Position numbers and translations under genes: made by a program
Part shown: positions 8,489-16,470 of the stretch, piece by piece
Layout: each line of letters begins with the position of its first letter
How positions within the stretch are numbered: the first letter of the stretch is position 1
DNA from: Gammaproteobacteria bacterium
GTDB lineage: Bacteria; Pseudomonadota; Gammaproteobacteria; Eutrophobiales; Eutrophobiaceae
Length of the DNA stretch: 30,678 nt
Reading direction: 5' to 3'
Assembly: GCA_016844485.1 (NCBI GenBank)
Contig: JAENIZ010000003.1
Coordinates: 19,151 to 49,828 of the forward strand
The notes under the pieces: model-generated
Databases searched by the model: none
What the model saw: only the letters and a program-made list of their open reading frames with translations
Told to the model about the DNA's origin: nothing

Positions 8489-9709
8489 ATGGCAGTTGGA
8501 TTATCTGCTATATCATCTCTATTGCCGGTTAACGGTATACGTGTTGGCGCCTGTTCGGCTGGAATTTATAAAAACCACCGGCCGGATCTCGCCATTATAG
8601 CCTGCGATCCCGGTTCAAATTCTGTTGCAGTATTTACACGCAATGCGTTTTGTGCTGCCCCTGTCATTATTGCACGTGAGCATATTCTGAAGTCATCTCC
8701 ATCTTATTGCCTGATAAATGCCGGGAATGCCAATGCCGGAATGGGCAGGAAGGGTTATGACGATGCAATGAAAACATGCCAACAATTGTCGAAACTGACG
8801 GGGTGTCCGGTTGAGGCGGTATTGCCATTCTCAACGGGTGTCATTGGCCAACCTCTGCCCGTGGATAATATATGTCATGCGTTGCCCGGGTTAATGGGCT
8901 CTTTATCGGAAACTGCATGGAATGATGTGGCCAAGGCGATTATGACAACAGATACCTTGCCCAAGGGCATCTCCAGGCAAATCAGCGTGGGCGATCAGAA
9001 CATCACTATTACGGGAATTGCAAAAGGTTCCGGCATGATCAGTCCGGATATGGCTACAATGCTGGCATTCATTGCAACAGATGCAAAAATAGAAAGACAT
9101 ATATTGAACGCAATACTCCTGGAATCTGTTGAACAGTCTTTTCATCGGATCAGCGTCGACGGGGATACTTCCACGAATGATGCATGTGTATTGATTGCAA
9201 CGGGAAAAAGCACTTTTCCCCGGATAGACTCATTCGACTCGGAATTGGCTGCTCAATTCAGGAAGGCATTAATGGAAGTATGCATCTATCTGGCGCAGGC
9301 GATTGTGCGCGATGGGGAGGGTGCAACAAAATTCGTAACAGTCACTGTACGCGGAGGGAAAACTCATGAAGAATGCCGTAATGTTGCACAGGCTATAGCA
9401 CATTCCCCCCTGATAAAAACGGCCTTATTTGCTTCAGATCCTAACTGGGGAAGAATCCTGGCTGCAATCGGACGTTCGGGTATCGATAATCTCGATGTAA
9501 GCCTGATCATGATATCCATAGGTGATGTATGTATTGTTGAAAATGGTGGCCGGTCAGCGGGATATACAGAATCACAGGGTAAGTCGGTTATGGACAAAGA
9601 TGAAATAACACTGTTCGTGGATCTCAATCGCGGGAATGCAACGGTCTCATTCTGGACGTGTGATCTGTCCTATGAGTATGTGCGTATTAATGCGGAATAT
9701 CGTTCTTAA
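8489..9709 (+). CDS. argJ: Bifunctional ornithine acetyltransferase / N-acetylglutamate synthase ArgJ
   Basis: ArgJ transfers the acetyl group from N-acetylornithine to glutamate, giving the cyclic arginine pathway. Many family members also acetylate glutamate from acetyl-CoA. The precursor self-cleaves into two chains before a threonine nucleophile, which is Thr190 here in the KGSGMISPDMATML motif. The oxyanion-type STGVIG motif (about 115-120) and the C-terminal YVRINAEYRS ending are present. The length of 406 residues is normal. The gene lies 35 bp after secA and 34 bp before the Nudix gene, the usual secA-argJ-mutT order. Which activities are kept cannot be told from sequence alone. Confidence 0.97.
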   Translation: MAVGLSAISSLLPVNGIRVGACSAGIYKNHRPDLAIIACDPGSNSVAVFTRNAFCAAPVIIAREHILKSSPSYCLINAGNANAGMGRKGYDDAMKTCQQLSKLTGCPVEAVLPFSTGVIGQPLPVDNICHALPGLMGSLSETAWNDVAKAIMTTDTLPKGISRQISVGDQNITITGIAKGSGMISPDMATMLAFIATDAKIERHILNAILLESVEQSFHRISVDGDTSTNDACVLIATGKSTFPRIDSFDSELAAQFRKALMEVCIYLAQAIVRDGEGATKFVTVTVRGGKTHEECRNVAQAIAHSPLIKTALFASDPNWGRILAAIGRSGIDNLDVSLIMISIGDVCIVENGGRSAGYTESQGKSVMDKDEITLFVDLNRGNATVSFWTCDLSYEYVRINAEYRS

Positions 9710-9743
9710 ATGAGGCTGTGACCGGATCGATAGCTGTTTCGCC

Positions 9744-10595
9744 ATGACATTAAACAGCATGCAAGTTGCAGCAGGGGTAATCTTTAATAAGGCAGGTAAA
9801 GTACTGCTGGCAAAACGACCACACGGTGTGCATCAGGGAGGATTATGGGAATTCCCCGGAGGAAAACTTGAACCTGGTGAGGATGTTAAAACAGCATTAA
9901 CAAGGGAACTACAGGAAGAGCTTGGTCTGGTAGTGGATAAGGCACGTCCGTTTATAAAACTTCATTATGATTATCCTGATCGATCTGTTGTTCTTAATGT
10001 CTGGCTGGTAAATAAATGGCACGGGCATATTCACAGTAAAGAAGATCAATGTATTCAATGGGTGAAGATAGAAAACTTCTCGGAACTGAATTTCCCTGCC
10101 GCAGATGTACCAATCATAAAGGCAATCCAGCTTCCTTCATTATATCTTATCAGTCCCGGGCCAACCGGTAGTCTGAATAATTATTTATTGTGCATTGAAG
10201 AGTGTATGCAAGCAGGTACTCGATTATTGCAATTGCGGTGCAAGGAGGAAATTTTTAAACAACACCCCCATCTTGTAAGGCAAGTGCTTGAGGTATGTAA
10301 TACATACAAAGTCAAACTATTATTGAACTCAACTCCTGCAACGGCAGTTTTATACAAGACGCATGGAGTACATTTATCCAGTCCAAGATTATTGCAATTA
10401 AATCATCGGCCGCTTGATACCACTTATTGGGTGGCTGCGTCCTGTCATAACCAGAATGTGCAAAACCTTTGGGCTGGAAAAATTTTTTGCAGCTTACTGA
10501 GTATTCAACTGTACCCGTCTATGCATTGGGTGGCATGCAGCCGCTACATTTGCAGAAAGCTTGGGATAATGGTGCTCAGGGAGTTGCAATGTTGA
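9744..10595 (+). CDS. mutT: MutT-type Nudix hydrolase with broken ThiE-like C-terminal domain
   Basis: The N-terminal domain is a MutT-like Nudix hydrolase that would remove oxidised purine nucleotides such as 8-oxo-dGTP. The Nudix box is perfect at residues 40-62 (G40, E46, R54-E55, E58-E59, G61). From about residue 132 (LYLISPGP) the protein enters the thiamine-phosphate-synthase-like domain fused to MutT in many gammaproteobacteria. That domain runs normally to AASCHNQNVQN (about residue 242). The next expected block is absent and the frame then changes, so the last 40 or so residues match nothing in the family. The repair domain should fold and work, while the ThiE-like half is probably inactive. 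The start is uncertain (ATG 9744 or ATG 9759). Confidence 0.85.
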   Translation: MTLNSMQVAAGVIFNKAGKVLLAKRPHGVHQGGLWEFPGGKLEPGEDVKTALTRELQEELGLVVDKARPFIKLHYDYPDRSVVLNVWLVNKWHGHIHSKEDQCIQWVKIENFSELNFPAADVPIIKAIQLPSLYLISPGPTGSLNNYLLCIEECMQAGTRLLQLRCKEEIFKQHPHLVRQVLEVCNTYKVKLLLNSTPATAVLYKTHGVHLSSPRLLQLNHRPLDTTYWVAASCHNQNVQNLWAGKIFCSLLSIQLYPSMHWVACSRYICRKLGIMVLRELQC

Positions 10596-10654
10596 GTGGA
10601 GTATGGTCCGCGAACAACCCTGCAGACGTTATTCGTAAATGTGTTGAAAGGTAA
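10466..10654 (+). pseudogene. Out-of-frame C-terminal remnant of the MutT-fused ThiE-like domain
   Basis: In the frame shifted from the 9744 ORF the translation reads PLGWKNFLQL, then PVYALGGM and GAQGVAMLSGVW. These are the last beta strands and phosphate-binding end of the ThiE-like domain. It has no start codon or ribosome site of its own and reads on directly from the expected PLGW motif. By my recollection of the family about 25 residues, including the LSPV-x-x-T-x-x-HP block, are missing between SCHN and PLGW. The pattern fits an internal deletion of roughly 70-80 bp that is not a multiple of three. An assembly error is also possible. Confidence 0.75.
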
Positions 10655-10661
10655 TATTCAG

Positions 10662-10856
10662 TCAGTGCTTTAATGGATTATTATCGTCAATAGCATCTTT
10701 ACTGACATATTCATCGGATGGTATGCGATTATGACCTTCTATCCAGTCGCCAAGGTCTATTAATCTGCAGCGTTCACTGCAAAATGGCCGCCATTTGTTA
10801 TCGCAATTATATTCTGCCGGTTTTCCGCACTGAGGGCAATTATGTTGGGTCTTCAT
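10662..10856 (-). CDS. yacG: DNA gyrase inhibitor / zinc-ribbon protein YacG
   Basis: A 64-residue zinc protein of the YacG family, which in Escherichia coli binds GyrB and inhibits gyrase. The four zinc ligands are Cys7, Cys10, Cys26 and Cys30 (C-x2-C-x15-C-x3-C), followed by the conserved RLIDLGDWIEG. The ATG at 10856 is preferred over an in-frame TTG 12 nt upstream: it overlaps the zapD stop codon as ATGA, which indicates translational coupling, and it gives the usual short N-terminus. The adjacency to zapD and coaE is standard in gammaproteobacteria. Confidence 0.95.
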   Translation of the reverse strand: MKTQHNCPQCGKPAEYNCDNKWRPFCSERCRLIDLGDWIEGHNRIPSDEYVSKDAIDDNNPLKH

Positions 10857-11623
10857 AAAATGCAACAATGAAGTTCAAATTCGACGTTATCCTGGGTTTG
10901 GATCGGCCTGGACGAGGTAGAATTCTGCTCCATAAACCTGACTGTAAATCGATGTTTGCCACCACTGATCTCGGGGAAATATTTTGTTTGTGATGGCAGC
11001 ACGATTCTGATCAACTGGCATGCCAGATTCGATTCTATTGGTTTTTGATAAAATCCGGATATGGCTTGTTCTTTTATTGGTGTGGCACTGTTTCGAATCA
11101 TGTGCAGTGTTAGTTTGAGCGCATCATGAATGAGCAATAAATCACTATGCCACTTTTTAATATCGTCAATACGTTCTTCTGAAGGTTTATGCAGCCAGTA
11201 ATGGTAACCGGGTAAATCGAAATTGCAAGAACCACCTGGAATTATACTGCGCTGTTTTATAGAGGTAATAAATTCATCCTGCCTCATTATTTGTCCAGGC
11301 TGATATGAGCTGTCACGTAAGGATTCGAGAATTGTGACGATGTTATTCAAAATGTTGCGCAGGCGTTCATGATCTACATTGGGATTTGTTGATAAGGCAT
11401 TCAATGTTGAAGAATGACGCTCAAGTTCTTTTATGAGTTCTGATTTAATATCCGAACGTGAAAGCAGATCAACGATATTGAGAAGGCTGGTAATAGTGGC
11501 ACGGTTATCCCATTGGCCGGAATATGTGATGTGGTGGTTTACGATGTAGAACAAATGTTCAAGTCGAAGAAACGTACGTACCCGTTCGTTTAATGGTTGT
11601 TCGTAAACAATATTATTTTGCAC
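10853..11623 (-). CDS. zapD: Cell division protein ZapD (FtsZ bundling)
   Basis: ZapD is a cytoplasmic Z-ring protein that cross-links FtsZ filaments through the FtsZ C-terminal peptide. The N-terminus (YEQPLNERVRTFLRLEHLF) closely follows the conserved start of the family, which fixes the GTG at 11623 despite a weak ribosome site. The alpha-helical N-terminal domain (about 1-115) is followed by a beta-rich domain (about 150-256) with the conserved PGGSCNFDLPGYHYWLH and GGKHRFTVRF blocks. The length of 256 residues is normal. The stop overlaps the yacG start. There is a gap of 49 bp from coaE. Confidence 0.96.
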   Translation of the reverse strand: MQNNIVYEQPLNERVRTFLRLEHLFYIVNHHITYSGQWDNRATITSLLNIVDLLSRSDIKSELIKELERHSSTLNALSTNPNVDHERLRNILNNIVTILESLRDSSYQPGQIMRQDEFITSIKQRSIIPGGSCNFDLPGYHYWLHKPSEERIDDIKKWHSDLLLIHDALKLTLHMIRNSATPIKEQAISGFYQKPIESNLACQLIRIVLPSQTKYFPEISGGKHRFTVRFMEQNSTSSRPIQTQDNVEFELHCCIL

Positions 11624-11672
11624 AAATAAGACCGTTGTTTAATTTCATTAAAATATAATTATTGTCTATCAG

Positions 11673-12299
11673 TCAGATTGAGCTGGCAACAATATCCGCA
11701 GAGGTTCGTATATAACGCTTGTGTAGATCATTCACCTGATTCTGAAGTGAGACAATATCACCGTCGTTATGAATTATATCGTCCGCGGCTTTCAATCGCA
11801 GATCACGTGAAACCTGTGCCCGCATGATTATTTTTATATCCTCAACATCCATATTATCACGCTGACAGGCGCGTTGGATTTGTATCGCTTCCTGGATATC
11901 GATAACCAAAACTCTATCGACTCTGTCCGTTGCACGTGTTTCAATCAATAGCGGTATGCAGATAATGCAATAGGGAGCGGTAATATTTGTAAGCTGCTCA
12001 TCGATTTCGGCATAAACTAAAGGATGAAGGATAGCTTCCAGTTTCTTTCTTGAGTCCGAATCCTGGAAAACTAATTCTCGAAGGCGTTTCCGATCCAGCT
12101 TGCCTTTATTATCAGTCAATATTTCTTCTCCAAATGTCTCTGTGATGGCCTGTAAGGCTGGTTGGCCTGGACGGACAAGATCATGTGCGATCTGATCAGC
12201 ATCAATTACAGGGATCCCAAAATCAGCAAATAGTTTGCATATAGTACTTTTGCCACTTCCAATCCCGCCCGTAAGGCCTATCCGGAATGGTGCCTTCAT
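11673..12299 (-). CDS. coaE: Dephospho-CoA kinase CoaE
   Basis: CoaE phosphorylates the ribose 3'-hydroxyl of dephospho-CoA, the last step of coenzyme A synthesis. The P-loop (GLTGGIGSGKST) is at residues 8-19, followed by the conserved FADFGIPVIDADQIAHDLV and LRELVF/HPLVYAEI segments. The ATG at 12299 (208 residues) is chosen because it overlaps the pilD stop codon as ATGA and puts the P-loop at the usual distance from the N-terminus. An upstream in-frame start at 12347 would add 16 residues that overlap pilD. Confidence 0.97.
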   Translation of the reverse strand: MKAPFRIGLTGGIGSGKSTICKLFADFGIPVIDADQIAHDLVRPGQPALQAITETFGEEILTDNKGKLDRKRLRELVFQDSDSRKKLEAILHPLVYAEIDEQLTNITAPYCIICIPLLIETRATDRVDRVLVIDIQEAIQIQRACQRDNMDVEDIKIIMRAQVSRDLRLKAADDIIHNDGDIVSLQNQVNDLHKRYIRTSADIVASSI

Positions 12300-13174
12300 C
12301 CGGGTAATCCCCAACTCCAATACGCTGCTACTATTGCATCCCCCCAAATCATGGCAATCCAGCCCGATATGACCAGATAAGGCCCAAACGGAATTGGGAT
12401 ATTCTTGTCATGCTTGCGAAACAAGATCAGAGAGATCCCAATAACCGCACCAAGCATAGAAGACAGTAATATGATCAGTGGTAGCATCTGCCAGCCAAGC
12501 CACGCACCTAACATGGCGAACAGTTTGAAATCTCCATACCCCATGCCTTCTTTGCCAGTGGCAAGCTTGAAGGCAATAAACATCGACCATAACACACTAT
12601 AACCTGCCATGGCCCCTATGAGACTGGAATAGACATCAGTAAATACACCAGACATATTGCAAGCCAGACCCAGCCAGAGAAAGGGTAAAGTTATGTCGTC
12701 CGGAAGTATTTGCCGATCTATATCGATCATGCAAAGGCAAATAAGGGCCCAAGTCAGGGGAACAGCAAATAGCGTCTGTACACTGTAACCAAAATGCCAT
12801 GCGATATAGGCAGTCAATATACCGCTGATCGTTTCAACCAGGGGGTAACGTAATGAAATAGATGAGTTGCATACCCGGCATTTCCCTTTCAGTAGCAGAT
12901 AACTGATTACGGGAATATTATCCAGAGCGCTGATTTTGTGGTTGCATTGTGGACAACGGGAACGCGGTGTGACGAGATTAAATGATTCATGAATCTCTTC
13001 TGGTTTATCTTGGAAATTTAATAATTCCTTGCATTGCGTATGCCATTCGCGCTCCATCATGCGGGGTAATCTGTAGATCACGACATTGAGAAAGCTGCCG
13101 ATGATCAGACCTAATATAGCCATGAAGATCACAAAGGCAACGGGATACATCTGCAGGTAAGATGAAATCAGCAC
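12296..13174 (-). CDS. pilD: Type IV prepilin leader peptidase / N-methyltransferase PilD
   Basis: PilD cleaves the leader of prepilins and pseudopilins at the inner membrane and methylates the new N-terminal residue. Motifs in order are GSFLNVVIYRLP (26-37), a zinc tetracysteine (Cys74, Cys77, Cys99, Cys102) in the cytoplasmic loop, the first catalytic aspartate in MIDID (Asp151), and the second in GMGYGDFKL (Asp215). There are about eight membrane segments. The GTG start at 13174 is supported because the first 15 residues align with the N-terminus of Pseudomonas PilD as I remember it; the next ATG (13150) would cut the first helix. It lies 123 bp after pilC and overlaps coaE by 4 bp. Confidence 0.97.
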   Translation of the reverse strand: MLISSYLQMYPVAFVIFMAILGLIIGSFLNVVIYRLPRMMEREWHTQCKELLNFQDKPEEIHESFNLVTPRSRCPQCNHKISALDNIPVISYLLLKGKCRVCNSSISLRYPLVETISGILTAYIAWHFGYSVQTLFAVPLTWALICLCMIDIDRQILPDDITLPFLWLGLACNMSGVFTDVYSSLIGAMAGYSVLWSMFIAFKLATGKEGMGYGDFKLFAMLGAWLGWQMLPLIILLSSMLGAVIGISLILFRKHDKNIPIPFGPYLVISGWIAMIWGDAIVAAYWSWGLPG

Positions 13175-13257
13175 GAGATCAGAAAATATTATAACTGGCG
13201 CTCAATGACACATGATTACCAGGAAGGCGATTAATCTATTATCTTGTGATGGAAGAT

Positions 13258-13272
13258 GATCCTGGCAGGATC
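13258..13272. other. 15-bp palindrome in the pilC-pilD gap
   Basis: GATCCTG, one G, then CAGGATC: seven base pairs around a single central base. No T-run follows on either strand, so it is not a good terminator. It could be an operator half-site pair or simply chance. Confidence 0.3.
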
Positions 13273-13297
13273 CAATCTCCAAGATAGCATATATAAA

Positions 13298-14518
13298 TTA
13301 TACTACGGCACCCATCTTGAATATTGGCAGATACATGCCTATCACGAGACCGCCGATCACAACACCCAGGAAGGCCATAATCATGGGTTCCAACAGACTG
13401 GTCAGGGCACTGACTGCATCATCTACCTCTTGTTCATACCAGTCGGCCACTTTACCCAGCATGGTGTCGATGGCGCCGGATTCTTCACCGATGGCCACCA
13501 TTTGTACAACCATATTCGGGAATAACCCGGTGTCTCGCATGGCGGACTGGAGCTGAGTACCGGTGGAAATTTCGTCGCGGATCTTCATTGTGGCGTTGTA
13601 ATAGACAATATTTCCACAGGCCCCGGCGACGGAGGTCATGGCTTCAACCAGCGGTGTACCGGCGGCAAACATGGTTTCCAGTGTCCTGGCAAAGCGGGCG
13701 ATCGCCGCTTTATTCAGAATATTACCAATAATCGGGATTTTAAGAGACATGCGATCCAGAAACTGCCCAAAGGCCTTTGAGCGTTTTTTTACTTCCAGAA
13801 GCCCAAATACAACTCCAACGATGGCACCAGCCAATATATACCAGTAGGACTGAAACCATTTGGACATGTTGATGATCATTACGGTCAACGCCGGCAGGTC
13901 AGCGCCGAAACTTGAGAATAAATCCTGGAATTGCGGGATCACAAAGATCATCAGGATGGTGACGATAATAAAGGCCACAACAATAACCGCGGCAGGATAA
14001 AATAACGCTGCTTTGATCTTGGACTTGAGTGCCTCGGTCTTTTCCATGTAATTTGCAATCTTGTGCAGGATGCCTTCCAGAATACCGGCATGTTCACCGG
14101 CCTCAACGAGATTACAATACAAATCATTAAATTGCAGAGGACGTTTGCGCAGGGCATCAGTGAGGGAACCGCCTGCCTCAACGTCGCCCTTAACGCCAAG
14201 GATAAGATCTTGCATGCTCGCATTTTCATGACCGCGGCCAACGATCTCAAAGGCCTGTACCAACGGCACACCTGAGGACATCATGGTTGCGAGCTGACGG
14301 CTGAAGACGGTGATGTCCTTGGGTGTAATCTTCTTTCTACTCCCACTGCCTACGAGTGATTTGCGCTTTTTCTTGACCTTGAGCGGCTTGATCCCCTGGC
14401 GGCGCAGGAGTGCCTTGACCAAGGCATCACTTTGTCCAGTTAGCTCACCCTTGACACGTTTACCCTGCTTGTCCGTACCTTCCCATACAAACATTACTGA
14501 TTTTGCGGCTTCAGCCAT
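13298..14518 (-). CDS. pilC: Type IV pilus inner-membrane platform protein PilC
   Basis: PilC is the polytopic platform protein through which the PilB and retraction ATPases act on the growing pilus. At 406 residues it has the full GspF/PilC layout. A cytoplasmic N-terminal region carries FVWEGTDKQGKRVKGEL. The first T2SSF domain (about 70-195) contains DITVFSRQLATMMSSGVPLVQAFEI. The second T2SSF domain (about 275-400) contains ARFARTLETMFAAGTPLVEAM. Three hydrophobic membrane segments are visible. The start lies 5 bp after the pilB stop, so the two are cotranscribed. Confidence 0.98.
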   Translation of the reverse strand: MAEAAKSVMFVWEGTDKQGKRVKGELTGQSDALVKALLRRQGIKPLKVKKKRKSLVGSGSRKKITPKDITVFSRQLATMMSSGVPLVQAFEIVGRGHENASMQDLILGVKGDVEAGGSLTDALRKRPLQFNDLYCNLVEAGEHAGILEGILHKIANYMEKTEALKSKIKAALFYPAAVIVVAFIIVTILMIFVIPQFQDLFSSFGADLPALTVMIINMSKWFQSYWYILAGAIVGVVFGLLEVKKRSKAFGQFLDRMSLKIPIIGNILNKAAIARFARTLETMFAAGTPLVEAMTSVAGACGNIVYYNATMKIRDEISTGTQLQSAMRDTGLFPNMVVQMVAIGEESGAIDTMLGKVADWYEQEVDDAVSALTSLLEPMIMAFLGVVIGGLVIGMYLPIFKMGAVV

Positions 14519-14523
14519 AATAG

Positions 14524-16245
14524 TTACTCTATTGTTACACGGTTTACTTCAGCGAGACTGGTGAGGCCATCCTTTACCTTCTTTAAACCCGACATACGAA
14601 TATCCCAGATACCCTCTACTTTAGCCTGATCAGCCAGTTGCACGGCATTGGCGCCTTCCATAATCATTCGCTTCATGGCATCCGTGATCGGCATCACCTG
14701 ATAGATGCCGGCACGTCCCTTGTAACCACTGGGACAATCGCTGCCTTCACCCGGACCGAAAACGCTCATCCCTGCCTCAACCCATTCCTTGAGAAATCCT
14801 TCTTTAAGCAGTGCGTCTTTCGGCATATCAATGGGGATCTTGTAATCAGGGTGCAGTCGTCGGCACAATCGCTGGCCGGTAATGAGATTAATGGTGGTGG
14901 CCACGGCAAACGCCTGTATGCCCATATCCTGCAATCGTGTCAGCGTTTGTGGCCCATCATTGGTATGCAGGGTTGACATCACCATATGGCCTGTCTGAGC
15001 AGCCTTCACTGCGATGGACCCGGTATCATAATCACGTATTTCACCGACCAGAATAATATTCGGGTCTTGGCGCAGGAAGGCCTTTAACGCCTTGGGAAAG
15101 GTCATGCCCGTGCGTTCATCTACCTGCACCTGGTTGACGCCGGGCAAATTGATTTCGACCGGATCTTCGGCGGTGGATATATTGATATCAGTCTGATTCA
15201 AAATATTGATGCCGGTATAGAGCGAAACGGTCTTGCCACTGCCGGTAGGGCCGGTGACCAAGAACATGCCGTACGGTTTATGCAGATTTTTCAGGAACAG
15301 TTCTTTTTGAAAATCTTCGTAACCGAGTGCATCAATCTGCAGTTTCGCGGCGCTGGAATCAAGGATACGTAAAACTGCCTTTTCACCAAACAGTGTCGGA
15401 CAGGTGCTGACGCGAAAGTCAATGGACTTGTCTTTGGATAGCTTTAGCTTGATACGGCCGTCCTGTGGAACACGCCGTTCCGATACATCCAGGCGTGACA
15501 TAACCTTGATGCGCGCTGCGATCTTTAGGGACAGACTTAAAGGCGGCCTGGTGATTTCCTCCAACACACCGTCAACACGGAAGCGGACGCGGAAGAACTT
15601 TTCATAGGGTTCAAAATGCAAATCCGATGCTCCTTTCTTGATGGCATCCAGCAACACCTTATTTACAAAGCGTACAACCGGGGCATCATCAATTTCACCA
15701 TCGTCCTGGGGTTTGGCTGCGCCTTCATCCACCGTTTCAAGGTCATCAAGATTATCAAGATCATCATCACCCATATTATCCATCATGCCGCCGCCTGCCG
15801 CATCCAGTGCACTATCTATCGATTTGGCAAGTTTATCTTCCTCGACCAGGATGACATCGGTGGCCATCCCGACTGCAAACTTTATCTCATCCAATGCCTG
15901 CAGGTTGGTCGGGTCGGAGAGCGCGACATAGAGGCGTTTACCCCGCTTGAAAATGGGCAAGGCATGATGTTTCTTGATAAGTTCTTCCTTGACCAGTTTG
16001 GTTATATCCTTGTCAAGTTCAATGGCGTTAATGTCGAGTAAAGAAACACCGAACTCCTGCGCTGCGGAAAGAGCAATCTTTTTGCTGGGTACCAGGTTAT
16101 TTACAACGAGATAGGAGACAAATGGTATTTTCTCCTTTAGCGCGCCCTGGAAGGCCTGCTGAGCGGCATCTTCCCCGAGCAAGCCATCGATCACCAGTTT
16201 TCTGGCAAGACCGCTAAGTTGAATTTTATTTGTTGAGACCGCCAT
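14524..16245 (-). CDS. pilB: Type IV pilus assembly ATPase PilB
   Basis: PilB is the hexameric cytoplasmic ATPase that powers pilus extension. It has an N-terminal MshEN-type region (about 1-145), an Asp-rich linker (about 155-188) and the GspE-type ATPase core. Walker A GPTGSGKT is at 332-339, Walker B LVGEIRD at 399-405, and Asp and His boxes are present. The zinc-binding segment seems degraded: only Cys461 and Cys504 stand where the family usually has two CxxC pairs, the partners being Leu and Gly. A TATAAT at 16292-16297 on the - strand could be its -10 element, without a clear -35. No pilin gene follows or precedes it here. Confidence 0.97.
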   Translation of the reverse strand: MAVSTNKIQLSGLARKLVIDGLLGEDAAQQAFQGALKEKIPFVSYLVVNNLVPSKKIALSAAQEFGVSLLDINAIELDKDITKLVKEELIKKHHALPIFKRGKRLYVALSDPTNLQALDEIKFAVGMATDVILVEEDKLAKSIDSALDAAGGGMMDNMGDDDLDNLDDLETVDEGAAKPQDDGEIDDAPVVRFVNKVLLDAIKKGASDLHFEPYEKFFRVRFRVDGVLEEITRPPLSLSLKIAARIKVMSRLDVSERRVPQDGRIKLKLSKDKSIDFRVSTCPTLFGEKAVLRILDSSAAKLQIDALGYEDFQKELFLKNLHKPYGMFLVTGPTGSGKTVSLYTGINILNQTDINISTAEDPVEINLPGVNQVQVDERTGMTFPKALKAFLRQDPNIILVGEIRDYDTGSIAVKAAQTGHMVMSTLHTNDGPQTLTRLQDMGIQAFAVATTINLITGQRLCRRLHPDYKIPIDMPKDALLKEGFLKEWVEAGMSVFGPGEGSDCPSGYKGRAGIYQVMPITDAMKRMIMEGANAVQLADQAKVEGIWDIRMSGLKKVKDGLTSLAEVNRVTIE

Positions 16246-16470
16246 GCTGGTTATTATTACATAATTGCAAGGTTTAACGGCTAAATATTAGATTATATGG
16301 AGGAAATAACCAACAACTTTGGTATGTTTATGGCTGATTTTTTCCCAGCCGGAAGATAGTAGTTCTCACTCCCTTGTTAGTATAGTGTCCTGTTAGCTTG
16401 ATTTTTACCGCATTGTTTTGACTAAGGTAACGGTATAATGATGCACCGCACCAAAATTGAGGCAAGCTGT

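Noticed and set aside
16329..16350. GGCTG / CAGCC inverted repeat between pilB and clpB
   Set aside because: Only 5 bp of stem, with the T-run inside the loop rather than after it; not a terminator.
16433..16438. TATAAT on the + strand between pilB and clpB
   Set aside because: It points into the antisense of clpB with no -35 at proper distance and no gene downstream on that strand.
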